Under the pieces are notes generated by a model, which saw nothing but the letters and a program-made list of their open reading frames with translations, had not been told where the DNA came from and made no database searches. The position numbers and the translations under genes are program-made. From contig NC_071355.1 of the NCBI RefSeq assembly GCF_943734655.1, forward strand, positions 69,569,449-69,633,448: 64,000 nt of DNA. The letters are read 5' to 3'. Positions 11,980 to 24,375 of the stretch are shown piece by piece (the stretch's first letter is position 1; each line of letters opens with the position of its first letter). The stretch comes from Sabethes cyaneus. Its lineage: Eukaryota > Arthropoda > Insecta > Diptera > Culicidae.

Positions 11980-12360
11980 AAATGACAATAATTATCACTA
12001 GCATGCTTGCACTCTGCAGATCTGGTTGGTTGCTTCATAAATAGTAAATTTGAACTCAACCACTAAGAAATAGTACTGCAAAACTGTGTAACCATTAGTT
12101 ACGTTCCAATCAGTGTCAGACAACTATTCAGTATAAGCAGCAAAATTAATTTCGCAATAGTTTAATTCACTTCTTTCAACCGCCACATCATCTACAGCGG
12201 TATTATTGTTACGAACGGACATCAATAGTACAAGAGGCGGATGGTGCGAGCCGACGCAAAGCAGCGGTGTGATACAAGTATCGACCGTAAGTAAGCAATC
12301 GGATGGACAAAACACAAGGTCCAGCATGTACCTAAGATTTTGTTGCGTGTTCACTTGAAA
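11980..12360 (-). pseudogene. Non-LTR retrotransposon APE endonuclease, C-terminal fragment
   Basis: On the minus strand an open frame (12354-12124) contains MLDLVFCPSDCLLTVD, then SHHPPLVL about 15 residues on. This is the end of the APE-type endonuclease domain of jockey-like elements, where the SHHPPL histidine is part of the active site. Downstream codons (EINFAAYTE and on) correspond to the linker towards the reverse transcriptase, then decay into stops. Upstream ORFs to about 12830 on the same strand may be decayed N-terminal parts, but I could not confirm that. The endonuclease would nick target DNA to prime reverse transcription. Confidence 0.72.
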
Positions 12361-15300
12361 GAGGTTTCAAAAATTCAGGGCCGCACTAGCACTAGGGAAG
12401 TGAAGCTATCACAGTTTCACGGTCAGAGCAAGGCATCGCACAACTCACAGACGGATGAATTGTGCGTATTGATAATTTTGACATCCCGACTTTTATCAGG
12501 CGGATTGTATATACAACAGAAGTATAATGTATTACTATATAATGTATTTCACGGTTACGAACCCTAACAATAGAATCCAACGCTTGTCTATCATCCTCAA
12601 TTGTTATCCTGTATCTGTTGACGGCTTCATCTTGATCACCATTTAACAGTACATCGTGCATCTTAGAATTGTTTCTAACTCTTTGTTACCAACGACCTTT
12701 CGGTCATCATTAGTTCTCCTAGTAGTCATTGCATGAAACAGGGCTTGGCCCGATTCGGTTCCTAATTCCGTCGATTGATTGAAGATGCTTCTTGAATCGT
12801 GTTTGTCGAAGCAATGCTCCGCCTTCACAAGAACGCGATCCGTATGTTGAAGTTTTTTACGACAAAGAAGTGGCTTTTCGGAAGCTCTAATATCATGTCG
12901 GCATGTTCCTTTATTCTGACGTGTGATGTCCCGCCGTTCACTAACTCACACAACTGACTGGTCGTCCCATTTTTGCCGGAAGCTGTCAACCGACGCCGAC
13001 GCTTTCTCTCTGTGCCGGTTACATGCTACCAGCAACTACCGAAATAGTATGTCATTAACGCACATTACATATCCAGGCAAATCCTCTAATATGGTATAAA
13101 TACCAGGATGCCACATGGCATATCACAGTTGCAACCAACATGTGAGCTGTGGCGCGTTTCTAGTCATTAGTCACTCACTTGAAGAGGTAGTATCCAATAT
13201 TTACTTCTCACACTGTAGTATTGATAGTATCGTGGATGTGCTTCTATTGCTCTTCCAGGTTTTCTTCAACTTGCTTGTGAATTGCTTCATAAACTTTCCA
13301 TGAGTAATCCGCAGTTACTCCTTCTACTGATAACCGTCGGATAGAGTAAAACTATTCGCTTAATGTAAAGCTATTTTTTTATCCTTCTTGTCAAAACCTA
13401 TTACTCGAATAATTACATTCTCCATTCTACTACTCAGCATCTTTTGAATTAATTTTCCATTTTCGTTTTGTTCCACCGTTCCATTTCAGTTCATAATCGA
13501 CCAATATTCCTCAATCGGCTTCCAGGGTATTTATCGGATTGCACTCTTTGGGAGCCACTGTGACGCCATTCTCGTTGTACCGCTATTTGGTTAAATTAAA
13601 GTAATGATGGGTAACTTCTTCTAAAGACACCGCTTTATCAAGAAGTTGATCAACTTGCTACTATTTGTTTATGCATGCATAACGTATATCGTATATCGTC
13701 AAAAAGCTCCGACTAATTGTTTTTTGATGGTATTTGAAATCTGCCAGTGCTTTAGAATGAGTCTTCAGATCAGCAGTGTTTGCTTTTTTGTTACTTTTGG
13801 GTTTCCTGTCGATAATCAGACGGGGTGTACGGGATTTTCATTGCGAGATCGATCTGCGAAGCGTTTGTTCAGGCGACGCCATGACGTAAACAAATATATT
13901 TATCCGGATAACAAATGCTTACTATGGTTCTTCACACTCATAATTCAGTAAAATTTTGTTAATTTTTCCTAATTCATTTATATTTACAAGAGCGAATCGA
14001 AGGTACCCATCCAAATTTTCTATAATTTTGGCGAAAAACTACTTTTTTGATGTAATAATTTAGATTCACTATAACGGAGATAACCGGAACGTATGACCAA
14101 AACGCCTAAATGTACCTCTAACGTTATGTAACTCTATGATATGCAACTACGTTACTGATGCTTGTCTAGGATGCTATTGTGGATACTATCAAGGCATTTG
14201 TTAGAGTCTTCGCTGTTTATACTAATTTGTCTCTGTCAACTGCGATGTTAAGATTTTAACCAGGGCACTGACATCTGTACATCCCAAATCCCAAATCCCA
14301 TTTGTATCCCAAATATTGTTATGTTTGCAACACCAATTCTGCGCTCCTTCACATTCTAGTCCACAACAAATCTCGTACCAAGATGGCACATGTGGTGATT
14401 TGAGCTTTGTACAAATCGTGTAGGGATAGGGTTGAAATTCTTACCACCAAAATATGACATCCTGGTTTTCGTTACAGACAGTATGCGGCGCTTACAGTTA
14501 TGAGAATGGTTTGTGGGAATAATTTAGTGCATTGAATAAAATATTTATAAAAAGAAATTTAATTTCGTTCAAAAAAACTGCTCGAAGAGTTAACGACTTT
14601 ACCTTACATCATTACGATTTGTTTGAAATAGAGATTCTGGTATTTCTATTAAAAAACTCAAATAACGGCGATTTTCTTCAAAGTGAAACCATCGAAACCA
14701 ATAAATTTGGGTCCTACAACACGTGTCCCTTCCGCGGTCACTTTGAGTCCAATCGTGTTTGATGAATTCGAAATTATTGTTTAACATTTTTGCTCACGTT
14801 CCACTGCAGACGGCCACTAGCGACAACAAGCTCCACGGGATGCACTCGTGTGTTTTTCTTTCGCGAATATAAATAATTATACATGACAACTTCACTGGCT
14901 GAGAGAATGATGGTAAACTTTTCCGTCCATCATATACCTACAATGTGTCCAACATTTCTTCCTGCCGTGGGCGTGTTAATATTTGTTTTGGAAAAAGCAA
15001 AATAAAGTAAAACAAACAATTCATCGCTCAGCAATGTATTTTCTTGAAAGATATTCTGGGCTGTGGAATGTATAGTTGTCATGAGGCAGAGGATATATTT
15101 GGGGCACGTCACGATTCTTGCCTTCATTAGTTAACAATTAGAAGAATTCTTGTCTTAATTGTTCAGTCTTCATCTATTTATGACATGATTCGTGTAACTG
15201 CCTAAAGATATCTCAATGTGAAATTAGAACTACATAGTAATAAAACATCTAGTCCGGTTTATACATTAATAAACTAATACCATCTGTATCAGATACTAAA

Positions 15301-16475
15301 TGGTTGTAGTATTTATCAAATCTGAATAAATATGCATATCATTTTATTGATATTCTACAACACCTAGTATCTTCTAGCATAACATTCGTTCGGGTGATAT
15401 TTCACAGGATGATATAATCCTAGCCTGCATGCTGCATTGCATAACTCTGCTCCGCCGAACGCATGCTTTCCACCCATCATCCCACCACGGCGCGGCGGCA
15501 CGGATAAAGAACCTGACAGCCTATCATTTATTATCCCCCGGCCGAACACATGAAACAATTTATTTACAACCGATGGCAGATTATTATTGAAATTGGTATT
15601 TTATTCCTACGCATAATAAAATAGACACCCACCCACCGAGTCGCAGTTTACAAATATGTACGTACGTATAGAAAAAAAACTGTCCAGTTATTCGTTGCAA
15701 AACAAAACATTCTATACGCAGCGAGGAATCGTTTGTACGGAGACTAAAAATACCCAGAGCCATAACCATCGTCCATCCGTCCAGGCAGGGCCGCTCTGCT
15801 GCTGCTGTGGCAATCCGGATCGGACGATGATGACACCGCATTATTGCGATCCGACAGTCAGAGAGGAATGTCGAATGAACCGCATCTATAGGAAAAGAAT
15901 TTTCCTTTGCGCAGAAATTCATTTCCACCGGTTGTTGTGTGGCGGTTAATCTATGTCGATTTTTGTTGGCTATTGTATGTTACGCCACAGCCACCATGTG
16001 GATTGTGTCAGCTGTCGGTGAGCGGATTGGATTCAATATGTTCTGTGCTGAATGCATTCAGTGAAACGCCCGGTTTTATCAGACGTCGTAACGTTCAGCG
16101 CGCGGTGTTCCGTATTCACCAAATTGCAAAAATGGGCAAACCATGTTAACAGAGGACCGAGAGAAAAAAAGAAGGAATAATGCAATTTTTGCAGGGATTA
16201 CAGCATGATCCAATGGACCGATTTTAATCGAACGAATCTGGCATGTATTTGCCATTTTTGCGTTCATTGTAGATACGCCTTTCGTGATCATCCAATAAAG
16301 AACAGATATTTTTTGTCTCCCTGATTGGGAGTTAAAAGAAAAACAATAATCAATTTGTTCATGTGCTATGTGTTTGGTTTCGTGACAAAAATACTTCGTT
16401 GAATCATCCACAACATCCACAATACTAATAGTATCCCAGGTAACCAATCCGCATTAACATAAACAGTAAATCAAC
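12361..16475. other. No gene confirmed; unique or old repeat DNA
   Basis: Open frames of up to 122 residues (for example 16079-16447 and 15584-15928, both minus) show no domain I recognise and no clear gene signals. The stretch 15410-15560 is GC-richer than its surroundings. Nothing here forms an obvious TIR element or array. Confidence 0.35.
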
Positions 16476-16562
16476 CGGCTATTGGCCTATTTGGCATTTT
16501 TACTGCACATTGCTGTATATTAGCACTTCAACTGCAAAAATAGGTTGGAATTAGCCAATAGT
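16476..16562. repeat. Short imperfect inverted repeat
   Basis: GGCTATTGGCCTATTT at about 16476 is matched inverted by AATAGGTTGG...GCCAATAG ending about 16562, with a short loop. It may be a tiny MITE, but the arms are short and diverged and no target duplication is clear. Confidence 0.35.
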
Positions 16563-16739
16563 GGTCTTCGAAGGTATCGTACAGACAGTTCTAATATATA
16601 CTATGTAATTCAAGTTTAAAAATAGTTCTTGTCACATTTTACATAATCAAAACAGTCAGATGCAACATTAAACTCACGACAACACACATCACTAGGATTA
16701 CTCCTGACAAATAAAGTACGGTACAATGAAAGCTTAAAG

Positions 16740-18290
16740 CAGTCCGCTCGTCAGGTACGCCTAGGCGGAACGTTCAGTTGAAGCTGTCCTAAGTCCTAAC
16801 GTCCCCGGACTATCGACATTGTTTTGCAGCAGGTCGAAGATAAATAATCGTTGCAACATACTCCTCCTATTTGCTAAAGTGGGCAGAAGTATAAGGACGT
16901 ACCGGTGTTCGTAGGGAGGCAAACGGACTGAGTCATCCCAAGGCAGCATTCGAAGAGCGTACCGGATGGAATTACGCTGGATTCGTTCGATCCGGTTGAT
17001 TTGAACTGCATGGTAGGGCGCCCATACAAGCACCCCGTACTCAAGAATAATACTGCGTGCAATCGCACAGTAGAGGAACTTCAGGCAGTAGACAGCTGGA
17101 ACTGCTGTGTATTCCGTTTGATAAAACCTAGTACAGCATAAGCTTTAGCAGTAGTTACTGCGACGTGCTGAGCAAAACAAAGTTTGCTATCTAGAAAAAT
17201 GCCCAAATCTTTCACGGAATCGACCCGGATGATACTGGCTGTTTCCATCTTATAGCCAAACGAAGTGATCTGTCTATTTATGCAGAATGAGATGACTTTA
17301 CATTTCTGCACGTTCACCTATATTCCGTTCAGAATGCACCAATTTAGCAACCAATCAATGTCAGATTGTAAGGCACAGCAGTCAATTCTCTAAGCTATTA
17401 CACGATAAAACTTCAGGTCATCGGCAAATATACACTTAGGGGATTCAATTGTAGAGCACAAGTCGATCACAAAAAGGATAAATAGCAATGAGCCCAGATG
17501 GCTTCCTTGGAGCAAACCTGATAGCATTTCAAATGGAAGGGAACTGGTTCCGTTTATACGCACAAACGCATTCCGACCGATAAGGTATGACGATATCCAC
17601 CGTGTTAGCCACACAGGAAATCCCATTCTGTCTAGCTTCGTCACTATTAACAGGTGAGGTACCCTATCAAAAGCTTTAGCAAAATCAACATAAATCGCAA
17701 CGATCTGCTGTTTTTTAAGCGCTCTCGTCAGTGTTGAAACATATTTCATCCAGTTTGTGATCGTCGAATGTTTTTTCACGAACCCATGCTGCCATTCCGA
17801 GATAATATGATGAACCTTCGGGTAAAGCGAATCGTGGATAAGGCTTTCAAAAACCTTTGGTAAGCAGCTAAGGATAGAGATACCGCGGTAACTAGTTCGT
17901 AACGTCATGGGTACTACCTGATTTATGGACAGGTGTAATTGCAGCAGTCTTCCAAACACTCGGAAAAATTCCTTCCGCCATAGATTGATTAAAAATAATC
18001 GTTGCAGGAATTATTACATCCGACACTGCCGCTACTTGAATACTAGTCTCATTTGTTCAGGAAGTTCCATATAAAATGGAACTGTTATGCGAGTAGCGGC
18101 AGTATAGGCATACTCAAGTAGTAAGAGTGTAGATCATCGTACCATTCCGGCAAAGTGTAAATTTTGCTAGATTTTTCGATGAATTTCTTAAAATATCGAA
18201 CTGAATTCTGGATATGAACCACAAAGTCTGCTAGAAAAGTGTCCTTAGTTTTTACTAAAGACATCATTCATGCGCTTGAAAGTCCAAAGT
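16740..18290 (-). pseudogene. jockey/CR1-like non-LTR reverse transcriptase pseudogene
   Basis: Minus-strand fragments cover most of a reverse transcriptase. 18270-18085 gives the linker with VRYFKKFIEKSSKIYTLPEW. 17959-17390 (189 residues) carries YRGISILSCLPKVFESL, the motif A stretch AIYVDFAKAFDRVPH, GLLQGSHLGSLLF and the palm box CIFADDLKFY. 17317-17081 continues with KDLGIFLDSKLCFAQH, and 17033-16761 gives the C-terminal IERIQRNSIRYALRMLPWDD. Frame changes occur near 17960, 17390 and 17060. The catalytic aspartates of motifs A and C are present, but the reading frame is broken several times, so no functional enzyme is made. No endonuclease is visible; the copy is probably 5'-truncated. 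Confidence 0.88.
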
Positions 18291-18879
18291 TGGTTCATCC
18301 AAGCGCGCTTGATTGAAATACATAAGATTTCGGCAAAAATAATAGTCAGAGAGCTCCATGGAGGACCTTCAGTCTCCTTGTTGATCCTGAGTTTACCAAA
18401 AGGGAAAGTGGAGAGCTGTACGGAAAATTTTCCCGATCCGGCGTCGTGGTCAGACGACGATGGGGCTCCAACGTCGTCTCGTGTTGCGCTCAATCGGCTC
18501 TTCACCCAAGCAACCAAAAGTTCCGATAAAAGTGGATTTTTTAGCATAATCAGCTACCCAAAATATCATGAGAATTCTATTCAGCTTAATTTTTAAGCGA
18601 CTAACCATACTTTCTTCAAGTAGGAATGCTAAGCAACTTTCAAACAGAACTAGAAAGTTCGCAAAGAGTCTGCTTAGGTCGCTGTATAGAACGCTGTTAA
18701 GCTCGAAAAAAAACTTCGATAATCTCAAAATTAAAAAGTAATTTTTCCCTGTGTTTTCCTTAACTAAACTTGTTTTGGTTATTAATGATAAGCTTAGATC
18801 GAAAACCTAGATCAGAAGAATAATGATTATATTAATTTATTTTCATAACTTGCCTCGAGTTTTGAACTCGAGTGCTCCT

Positions 18880-20370
18880 CAGTGTTACCAGGTCGATTAC
18901 CTATTTTCCCGCTGCCCAGAGTTTGATTTCCCGCTGAAATCCCGCTGTTTAGAGTCTATTTCCCGCTAGAAATCCCGCTGAATCAAAAGTCATTATTCTT
19001 TCGTTTTTGGTGCAGATTAAAAAATAAAAAATATTCGTTTCAGTGTAGGCTTGTATTTGAAATTAAGATGATCTGCTGAAATTGAGCCGTTGCGATTGAA
19101 TGAACATTATGCAAATTTGCTGCATTCATTTTGACGAGGTTTTTGGCTTCAGGAAACAGAAAAAGAAATATCTTGTTATCCCTCATATAATGAAATACGA
19201 AATTTCGCAAGAATTATAAGATTAAGGAGTCTAAGAACACATGCGAAAATTTTGAAAAAAGCTTTTAGTACAAATTCTTTTTCTGTGTCTAGCTACGATA
19301 AAAATCATGCAAAATTTCAGCAACGCTGGCAAATGGTTATGGGTTTTGGTGACAAAAGAAGATATGTTTCAATCTTTATAAGTACCCAAAAATCAAAAAT
19401 ATCTGTAAAGCGCATCGGCTCTTTGTTCTCGCTGATATTTTGTTTTAGGAAAAATGTTCTCAGCTTGGCATACACTTTTCGCTTCGATTTTGCTCTTCTG
19501 ATTACTGCACCTCAGCCAAGTAGAATTTGAAAAAGTGGTGTATAGGGCATTTGTAGAGCTATTAATTATCTACAATATTGCCGAAGAAAGTAAAGTTTTA
19601 TCTTTAATATTTACGACGCTGTAGGGCTGTAATGCCGTTGGTGGCAAAAAGAGCACAATTTTTGCTACCAAGAGGGCAGCCTTATAGCGCCATAAATACA
19701 AAAGGCATAGTAATAGGCATAGCACTTCAACAGTATTGTAGATAATAACTAATGCTTCAAAAGTCCCATACATCACTTGTTTAAATTTTGCTTGGCTGAG
19801 ATGCAGTAATCAAAAGAGCAAAATCGAAGGGATAAAGTGTATGGCAAGCCTGATGTACCGATTTATTTTGGATCTGTTATCACACAAATGCTGCGGTATA
19901 TAGGAAACTATGATGTATATAGATACATAAGTGTTCTTTTGTTTCCAATTCATGAATCAGTTGGATTTTGCCATTGACAACGTATTAGTTTGTGGAAAAA
20001 TTAGGAATACGCAAAACGGATTGGTTTGGTGGTCTACTTTTTCAGAAAGTTCTAATGAGTATTTGTCAGAACTCATCCCATTCTAGGTAAAAACCACGGA
20101 GTTTTCTAATCAACAGAATATACTGAACCATCTGCCAATGCATGAGCAGATATTAGAATGTCACTAAACGAAGTGTTTTGCTGACAACCTTTCTTTCAGC
20201 ATTCTTCTTGCCTACCAAATATTGCTAACTCGAGATCCCGCTAAAATCCCGCTGAGTTATTTAAGAAAACCGCTAGATTCCCGCTAGCCGCTGTTTGGTT
20301 GAAAAGTCCCGCTGTCCGACTTGAAATCCCGCTAAATCTAGCGGGAAAACCGCTGATCTGGCATCGCTGG
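18880..20370. mobile_element. hAT-like non-autonomous element with perfect 8 bp target duplication
   Basis: GTGCTCCT at 18872-18879 is exactly repeated at 20371-20378. Between them the element starts CAGTGTTACCAGGTC and ends in the inverse of CAGCGATGCCAGATC. CAG-starting ends with an 8 bp duplication are the hAT superfamily pattern. Both subterminal regions (18900-18985 and 20225-20350) carry about ten copies of TTTCCCGCTR or its variants, the arrangement expected of transposase binding sites. The 1491 bp element has no transposase; its interior holds a foldback at 19461-19852. Confidence 0.88.
19461..19852. repeat. ~390 bp palindrome inside the hAT-like element
   Basis: The left arm starting CAGCTTGGCATACACTT and the right arm ending AAGTGTATGGCAAGCCTG are inverted copies of each other over about 190 bp, meeting near 19656. 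Shared blocks include TTCGATTTTGCTCTT, GATTACTGCA(C/T)CTCAGCCAAG and TGTAGGGCTGTAATGCC-like text. A related but weaker palindrome lies at 24376-24645. The arms may come from a separate foldback family carried within the larger element. Confidence 0.8.
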
Positions 20371-20386
20371 TGCTCCTCTTGGTAAC

Positions 20387-20620
20387 CTAGATACATACCA
20401 CTGCTCCATTGCGGATGTATGAGATCTGCATAAATTTCACTCGATGTACTGATTTCTCATTTACTGTAACATCAAGGACAGCCCCTGGTTTCTTTCTGAA
20501 CTTAAAAGTCATGATCTCAACTTGAAGTTCAGAAATAGTACGCGCGAAACATTTTTCGAACTGGATGGATACGCGCGACGCTTTATGCGCACTTGCGTTT
20601 GAATGTTTCAGCAGCAGCAA
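20387..20620 (-). other. Unrecognised 77-residue open frame
   Basis: A minus-strand ATG frame of 77 codons just outside the hAT-like element. The tail (LDVTVNEK... and FMQISYIRNGAVV) faintly resembles the second motif of Sm-like proteins, but the resemblance is too weak to name it. No splice signals or promoter were identified. It may be a fragment of a host gene or chance. Confidence 0.2.
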
Positions 20621-20678
20621 GCGGTAATTTTTTCTGCAGCAACATTTTTCGCAAAATCCAGGTTAGTAATTATAAATA

Positions 20679-21212
20679 ATGCAAACAATATTGACTGACG
20701 CAAAATTAATTACAGCTTCATTGATTACAGATACGCCGTTTGCCGTAGTCGAGACTATGAACGCAAGAGACCACAATGAGCTTTCGGCGGTTGAAGAAAA
20801 ATGGGTCCGAAGCTCACAATCAGGAAACATTATGCTGTGGCTCAATTCACAGCGAGTTCAAGATGTGAAAACAATGCTTCGGGATGCCAACATCACCCCC
20901 AAAAAAGCATGGCTAAAATATAAATGTACGATCAAGCGGAATGGCATCCGGTCCTACGATGAGTCCTCATCAGATGCGCGGCCAGCCAACAGCCAACGCA
21001 AGAAAAAGGTTAACCAGAATTCTGTGAGCTTTCAAAACATGCTGGTTCTGGATAGTGCAGGTCTGCTTCTACCTCCAGTAATTGCAAAGCTGGAACACCA
21101 GTCGCTCCTCTACGACCAACCGCCGCACCGTTGCAGCCACAACCCATACCAATGCAACCATCACTCGCTTTATTGCAGGCATAGAACAAACCATTTCTTT
21201 TTATTGTTTTAG
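20679..21212 (+). other. Unrecognised 177-residue open frame
   Basis: A plus-strand ATG frame of 177 codons, longer than most frames in this AT-rich window. The first 80 residues look coding-like in composition (for example WLNSQRVQDVKTMLRDANITP), followed by a basic stretch (SQRKKKVNQ) and a His/Cys-rich tail. I do not recognise a domain. It lies just upstream of the DUF4780-like remnant and could be an earlier part of the same mobile element. Confidence 0.3.
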
Positions 21213-21299
21213 AAAAATCCATTTTTTGTTTTAATACCGGAGTATAAATTTCACTATTCAATCAAAACGCCGTTTCAGTGTCTGCGTCAAAGTTTCGCT

Positions 21300-21415
21300 T
21301 CAATTTCAAACTTTCAAATCGCATGTTAAAATTTCAAATCGCATATTGAACTTTCGAATTTCATCTTGAACTTTCAAGTCGCATGTTGAACCTTCAAGTC
21401 GCATGATGAACTTTT
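21300..21415 (+). repeat. Minisatellite, ~21 bp unit, about 5 copies
   Basis: The unit ACTTTCAAATCGCATGTTGA recurs five times with small changes between 21300 and 21415 (CGCATGTTAAA, CGCATATTGAA, TTCATCTTGAA, CGCATGTTGAA, CGCATGATGAA). It is non-coding. Confidence 0.8.
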
Positions 21416-21549
21416 TAGTTGCTACGAATATTAACGATACTTTATTAGGAATCAAGTTCGGTTTGGAAATGTAGTGTCATGTTGTTCAGCAAGAAAGTCC
21501 TGCGGAACTAAATTTGAACCAAATATGAACTTCCGAGTTCGTTTATTAA

Positions 21550-22260
21550 GTGAAATCCAAACTTTTGGTTGCTTGGGCAGTGCACAAAAAAGGTGGCACA
21601 AGCTGTCACTCAGTAAGGGATACACTCAGGAAGCGGAAACTGACCCTTCGTTCTGTCGACCAGCACCGACGACCTCTCGAGCGGAGCAAGCGGCAACGGT
21701 CAACGGTGGATTCCTCCAGTATCGCAATCACGTCAAGTGATTACCCTTCCGCTAAACTTACCGCGGATCAGCTGAGGGCTATCCGCAACGAAATCTTGAA
21801 TTGCATTGTGAACCAGGATTCTCTTAATCATACGGCTAAAGTTCAGGAGCTGTCAGTTACCGGCTACCTGCTCGTTCTTTGTAGCGACGAAGAGGAGACA
21901 GTAAGATAGCTGGAAACTATGATACCAACTCTCAAAGCATGGAATGAAGCGCTGCTACGAACATACACCATGAAGAATCTCCCGAGACCATGGCATTCAT
22001 GGGATACTTTTCGAGCAGCGTGGAAACCTCCTTCTGACCCAAGATCAGATCGACGGTTTCTCTATACAAGTGTCGCGAGCATTTCGTCGCAGCGTAGCAG
22101 GAAACATTGCCGATCTGGCGTTGACGAAGGATCCTCTCTCTGCCATGGCACGCATGCGACAGACCGGCCGAGGAGCAGCTACCTACCGACTAGGGGTTTC
22201 TGCGTCAGGAGCAACCTCCTGAGGAAGTTTCACAACCACCTGCTCTTAGTACGTCTGCGA
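21550..22260 (+). pseudogene. DUF4780-like mobile-element protein remnant
   Basis: The open frame 21550-21909 runs from a basic N-terminal region (RKRKLTLRSVDQHRRPLERS) into LTADQLRAIRNEILNCIV and GYLLVLCSDEE. It stops at 21909, and the following frame continues with LETMIPTLKAWNEALLRTYT and NLPRPWHS. This order (helix, 'hLhVxCxDExSxxWL' strand, then 'W' helix and LPRP) matches the DUF4780 domain as I remember it, found in insect retroelement- or transposon-linked proteins. A stop at 21907-21909 and later frameshifts make it a pseudogene. The match is by eye; a profile search would settle it. Confidence 0.5.
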
Positions 22261-22365
22261 CGCTTGTGAACGCTCTGCATCAACCATTAATCAATTTTCA
22301 CACGTCCGCAATGGTTGCGAAGATTCATAAGGTTTTCCGTAAGGAAGCTCTGCATCAACCACTAA

Positions 22366-23164
22366 AGGGTGTCCCATAACAAATTGCATCACGGAAAAAA
22401 CGCTGTAGACAAATACCCATTGGGCATTTTTTAATGAACATTTGGGTAGAAGTAGTTAAGAGTATATTGTTTACGCTGTATTTTTATCGCTGTTAGTGTT
22501 TCGAAAATTGTAAACAATCCGAAAAGCAACGTCGCGAATTGAACGCGCAAGCACCTGGAAGATCCTTAGCTCTCTCATCGGGACATAGGAAAACAACTCG
22601 GAATAGTGTAGTGAACGGTGAGCCGTGTGATTAAACGTTACTACAGAACTCTGAGCATCGAACAGAAGGAGAAATGCGGTTAGGATGGATGTTAGTAACC
22701 TATTAGTAACCAGGATCACTAGCGTGTCATGAAAGCGTTTAAGCGGAATTCCAATGCTTCGGTCAGGGAAGCCGGACTTCCGGCAGCTTCCGGGGCTACT
22801 GCTCTTCACCGTCCAGCACAAGTTTTATGTTCCGGAGTAAGTAAGGAAACAGAAACTTTCCAAGTTTGCCAAGAAATACATGATTTGGCAAGCGATCTGC
22901 TCATGTAGCAAAAGTAGTGCGTCGTTCGTGACTACCGGGACTGTAAACGGGCACATCTACCTCAAGGAGTGCCTACAGAAGTGTCCGCTTCCTCTGTTGA
23001 AGCAACACGAGGACCCTACGATCTTCTGGCCGGATCTACCTTCGTGTTATTATTTAAAGGATGTCCTTGAGTGGTACGAAAAGAACCGGGTTATTTTCGT
23101 ACCCAAGGACATGCATCCTTCCGTGAAGCAATTTGGTGTGGAACACCCATGCAGGCTGCAGTAG
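22366..23164 (+). pseudogene. Broken Tc1/mariner (ITm) transposase
   Basis: The segment starts with a terminal-repeat-like AGGGTGTCCCATAACAAATT at about 22365. The coding relic follows: SKIVNNPKSNVAN, then (after stops) LSHRDIGKQLGIV and VSRVIKRYYRTLSIEQKEK, the helix-turn-helix DNA-binding part. The catalytic part is in one 94-codon frame (22880-23164): MIWQAICSCSKSSASFVTTG, FWPDLPSCYYLKDVLEWYEK with the second catalytic Asp, and VPKDMHPS. At least four stops, a frameshift and a 3' truncation (the final Glu is missing) make it non-functional. It is related to, but not the same family as, the DD37E copy at 45.8 kb. Confidence 0.85.
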
Positions 23165-23325
23165 GAAGGAAAGATGTGGAAGGGCCTGAGAATAAACCCA
23201 TGCTAAATTCACTTACTATCGAATGCCCTGATTCTACTAAGATTCGAACCCACGACCACTTGCTAGTCAAGGCAGACTCGGTAATCTTGTGGCTACAGGG
23301 CTCTTCAAGGTACAGGGTTACAGGG
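23163..23325 (-). repeat. tRNA-derived SINE, family B, truncated copy
   Basis: It aligns with the 5' part of the full SINE at 37894-38384. On the minus strand it begins with the tRNA-like head carrying box A (TAGCCACAAGATT) and box B (GGGTTCGAATC), then GAATCAGGGCATTCGAT, and ends in GGTTTATTCTCAGGCCC. The 3' half and poly-A are missing. It interrupts the C-terminal end of the mariner pseudogene. Confidence 0.8.
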
Positions 23326-23349
23326 CTTGATCGTTTTTCGCCGTAATCG

Positions 23350-24375
23350 AAATACAAACCACGTATAAAGTGTCAGATTTGTCAATACAGAGTTTGTTTC
23401 TCATGCAAAAACGATACCAACAGACAATAGCACAGCTTTCCAGCACTGTGACAACCACACAAAGGTTCCAGTAAAATGTTTTTCTCGTCTTTCCATGTAT
23501 CGAGAGGTGAGATGCTGCCAGCAGCCTGTATCACCTTTTGCCGGCTCCGGTTGTTGGCATGCTGATGCTCGCTATATGAATACAACTGTAAAAAGCTCAC
23601 ATCCTGTGTTGGAATTGTCTGCGGTTGGCGTGTTTCCATATTTCGCAATTATCGTACATTGTGTGAGGTTTTCGTTGATGGGCTATGTATGCAGTTTATG
23701 GTACCAGAATACGAATAATAGTAGCATCACCGGTTTGCGGTGGATCACAGATTGACAATGAGAATCTCTTTTATTTGGGGTTTCCTTTTTGGATTTTAAA
23801 ATTTTACACAATTTATTCTCTGCTGGAAAGATTTCAATGTGGCATTTCGACAATGCTGAATAGCCTTTATTTTGTTGGTGAAGATTTTAAGCTTATTCCA
23901 AATATAATATTAATTCTATTGTGAGCATTTGAAAAAAAATCGTACAAGATAAGCCAAAAGGTTCCAGAGTTTTAAAATTTTTTTAACGGGTAGGAATAAT
24001 TTACAGAATAATAAATGAAAGCGACGGTTTAAAATTTTGATATAAATTTTGCGATTTTTTCAGACATCGTTCATTTAGAAAAAATTCTACCTTTCTAACC
24101 AAGCATCGCAGAACACTGGCGTGCCCAGGCTGAGGCACACTGGGAGACGTGCACCACTTTCTCTGTGAATTTTAATGTACAGCAAAATAATTCCTGTAAC
24201 CCAGAAGTCCACAGTTTAGTTTTATTCAATCAGCCAGTCTTTTTTCGATAGGTATATATTAAATTTTTATGATAACATTTTTTTGTTACAGAGCTGTGGC
24301 TGAAAAACTCGGTGAATATTTACCTAATTCGAAAATGCATAGTTCATGTCCCAAACAACGTGAAAATGTTAGTCA
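23350..24375. other. No feature recognised
   Basis: AT-rich DNA with chance ORFs only. No repeats, TIR elements or RNA genes were identified. Confidence 0.35.

Noticed and set aside
20387..20620. Sm-like protein identity for a 77-codon frame
   Set aside because: Only a loose resemblance to the second Sm motif; the first motif is absent.
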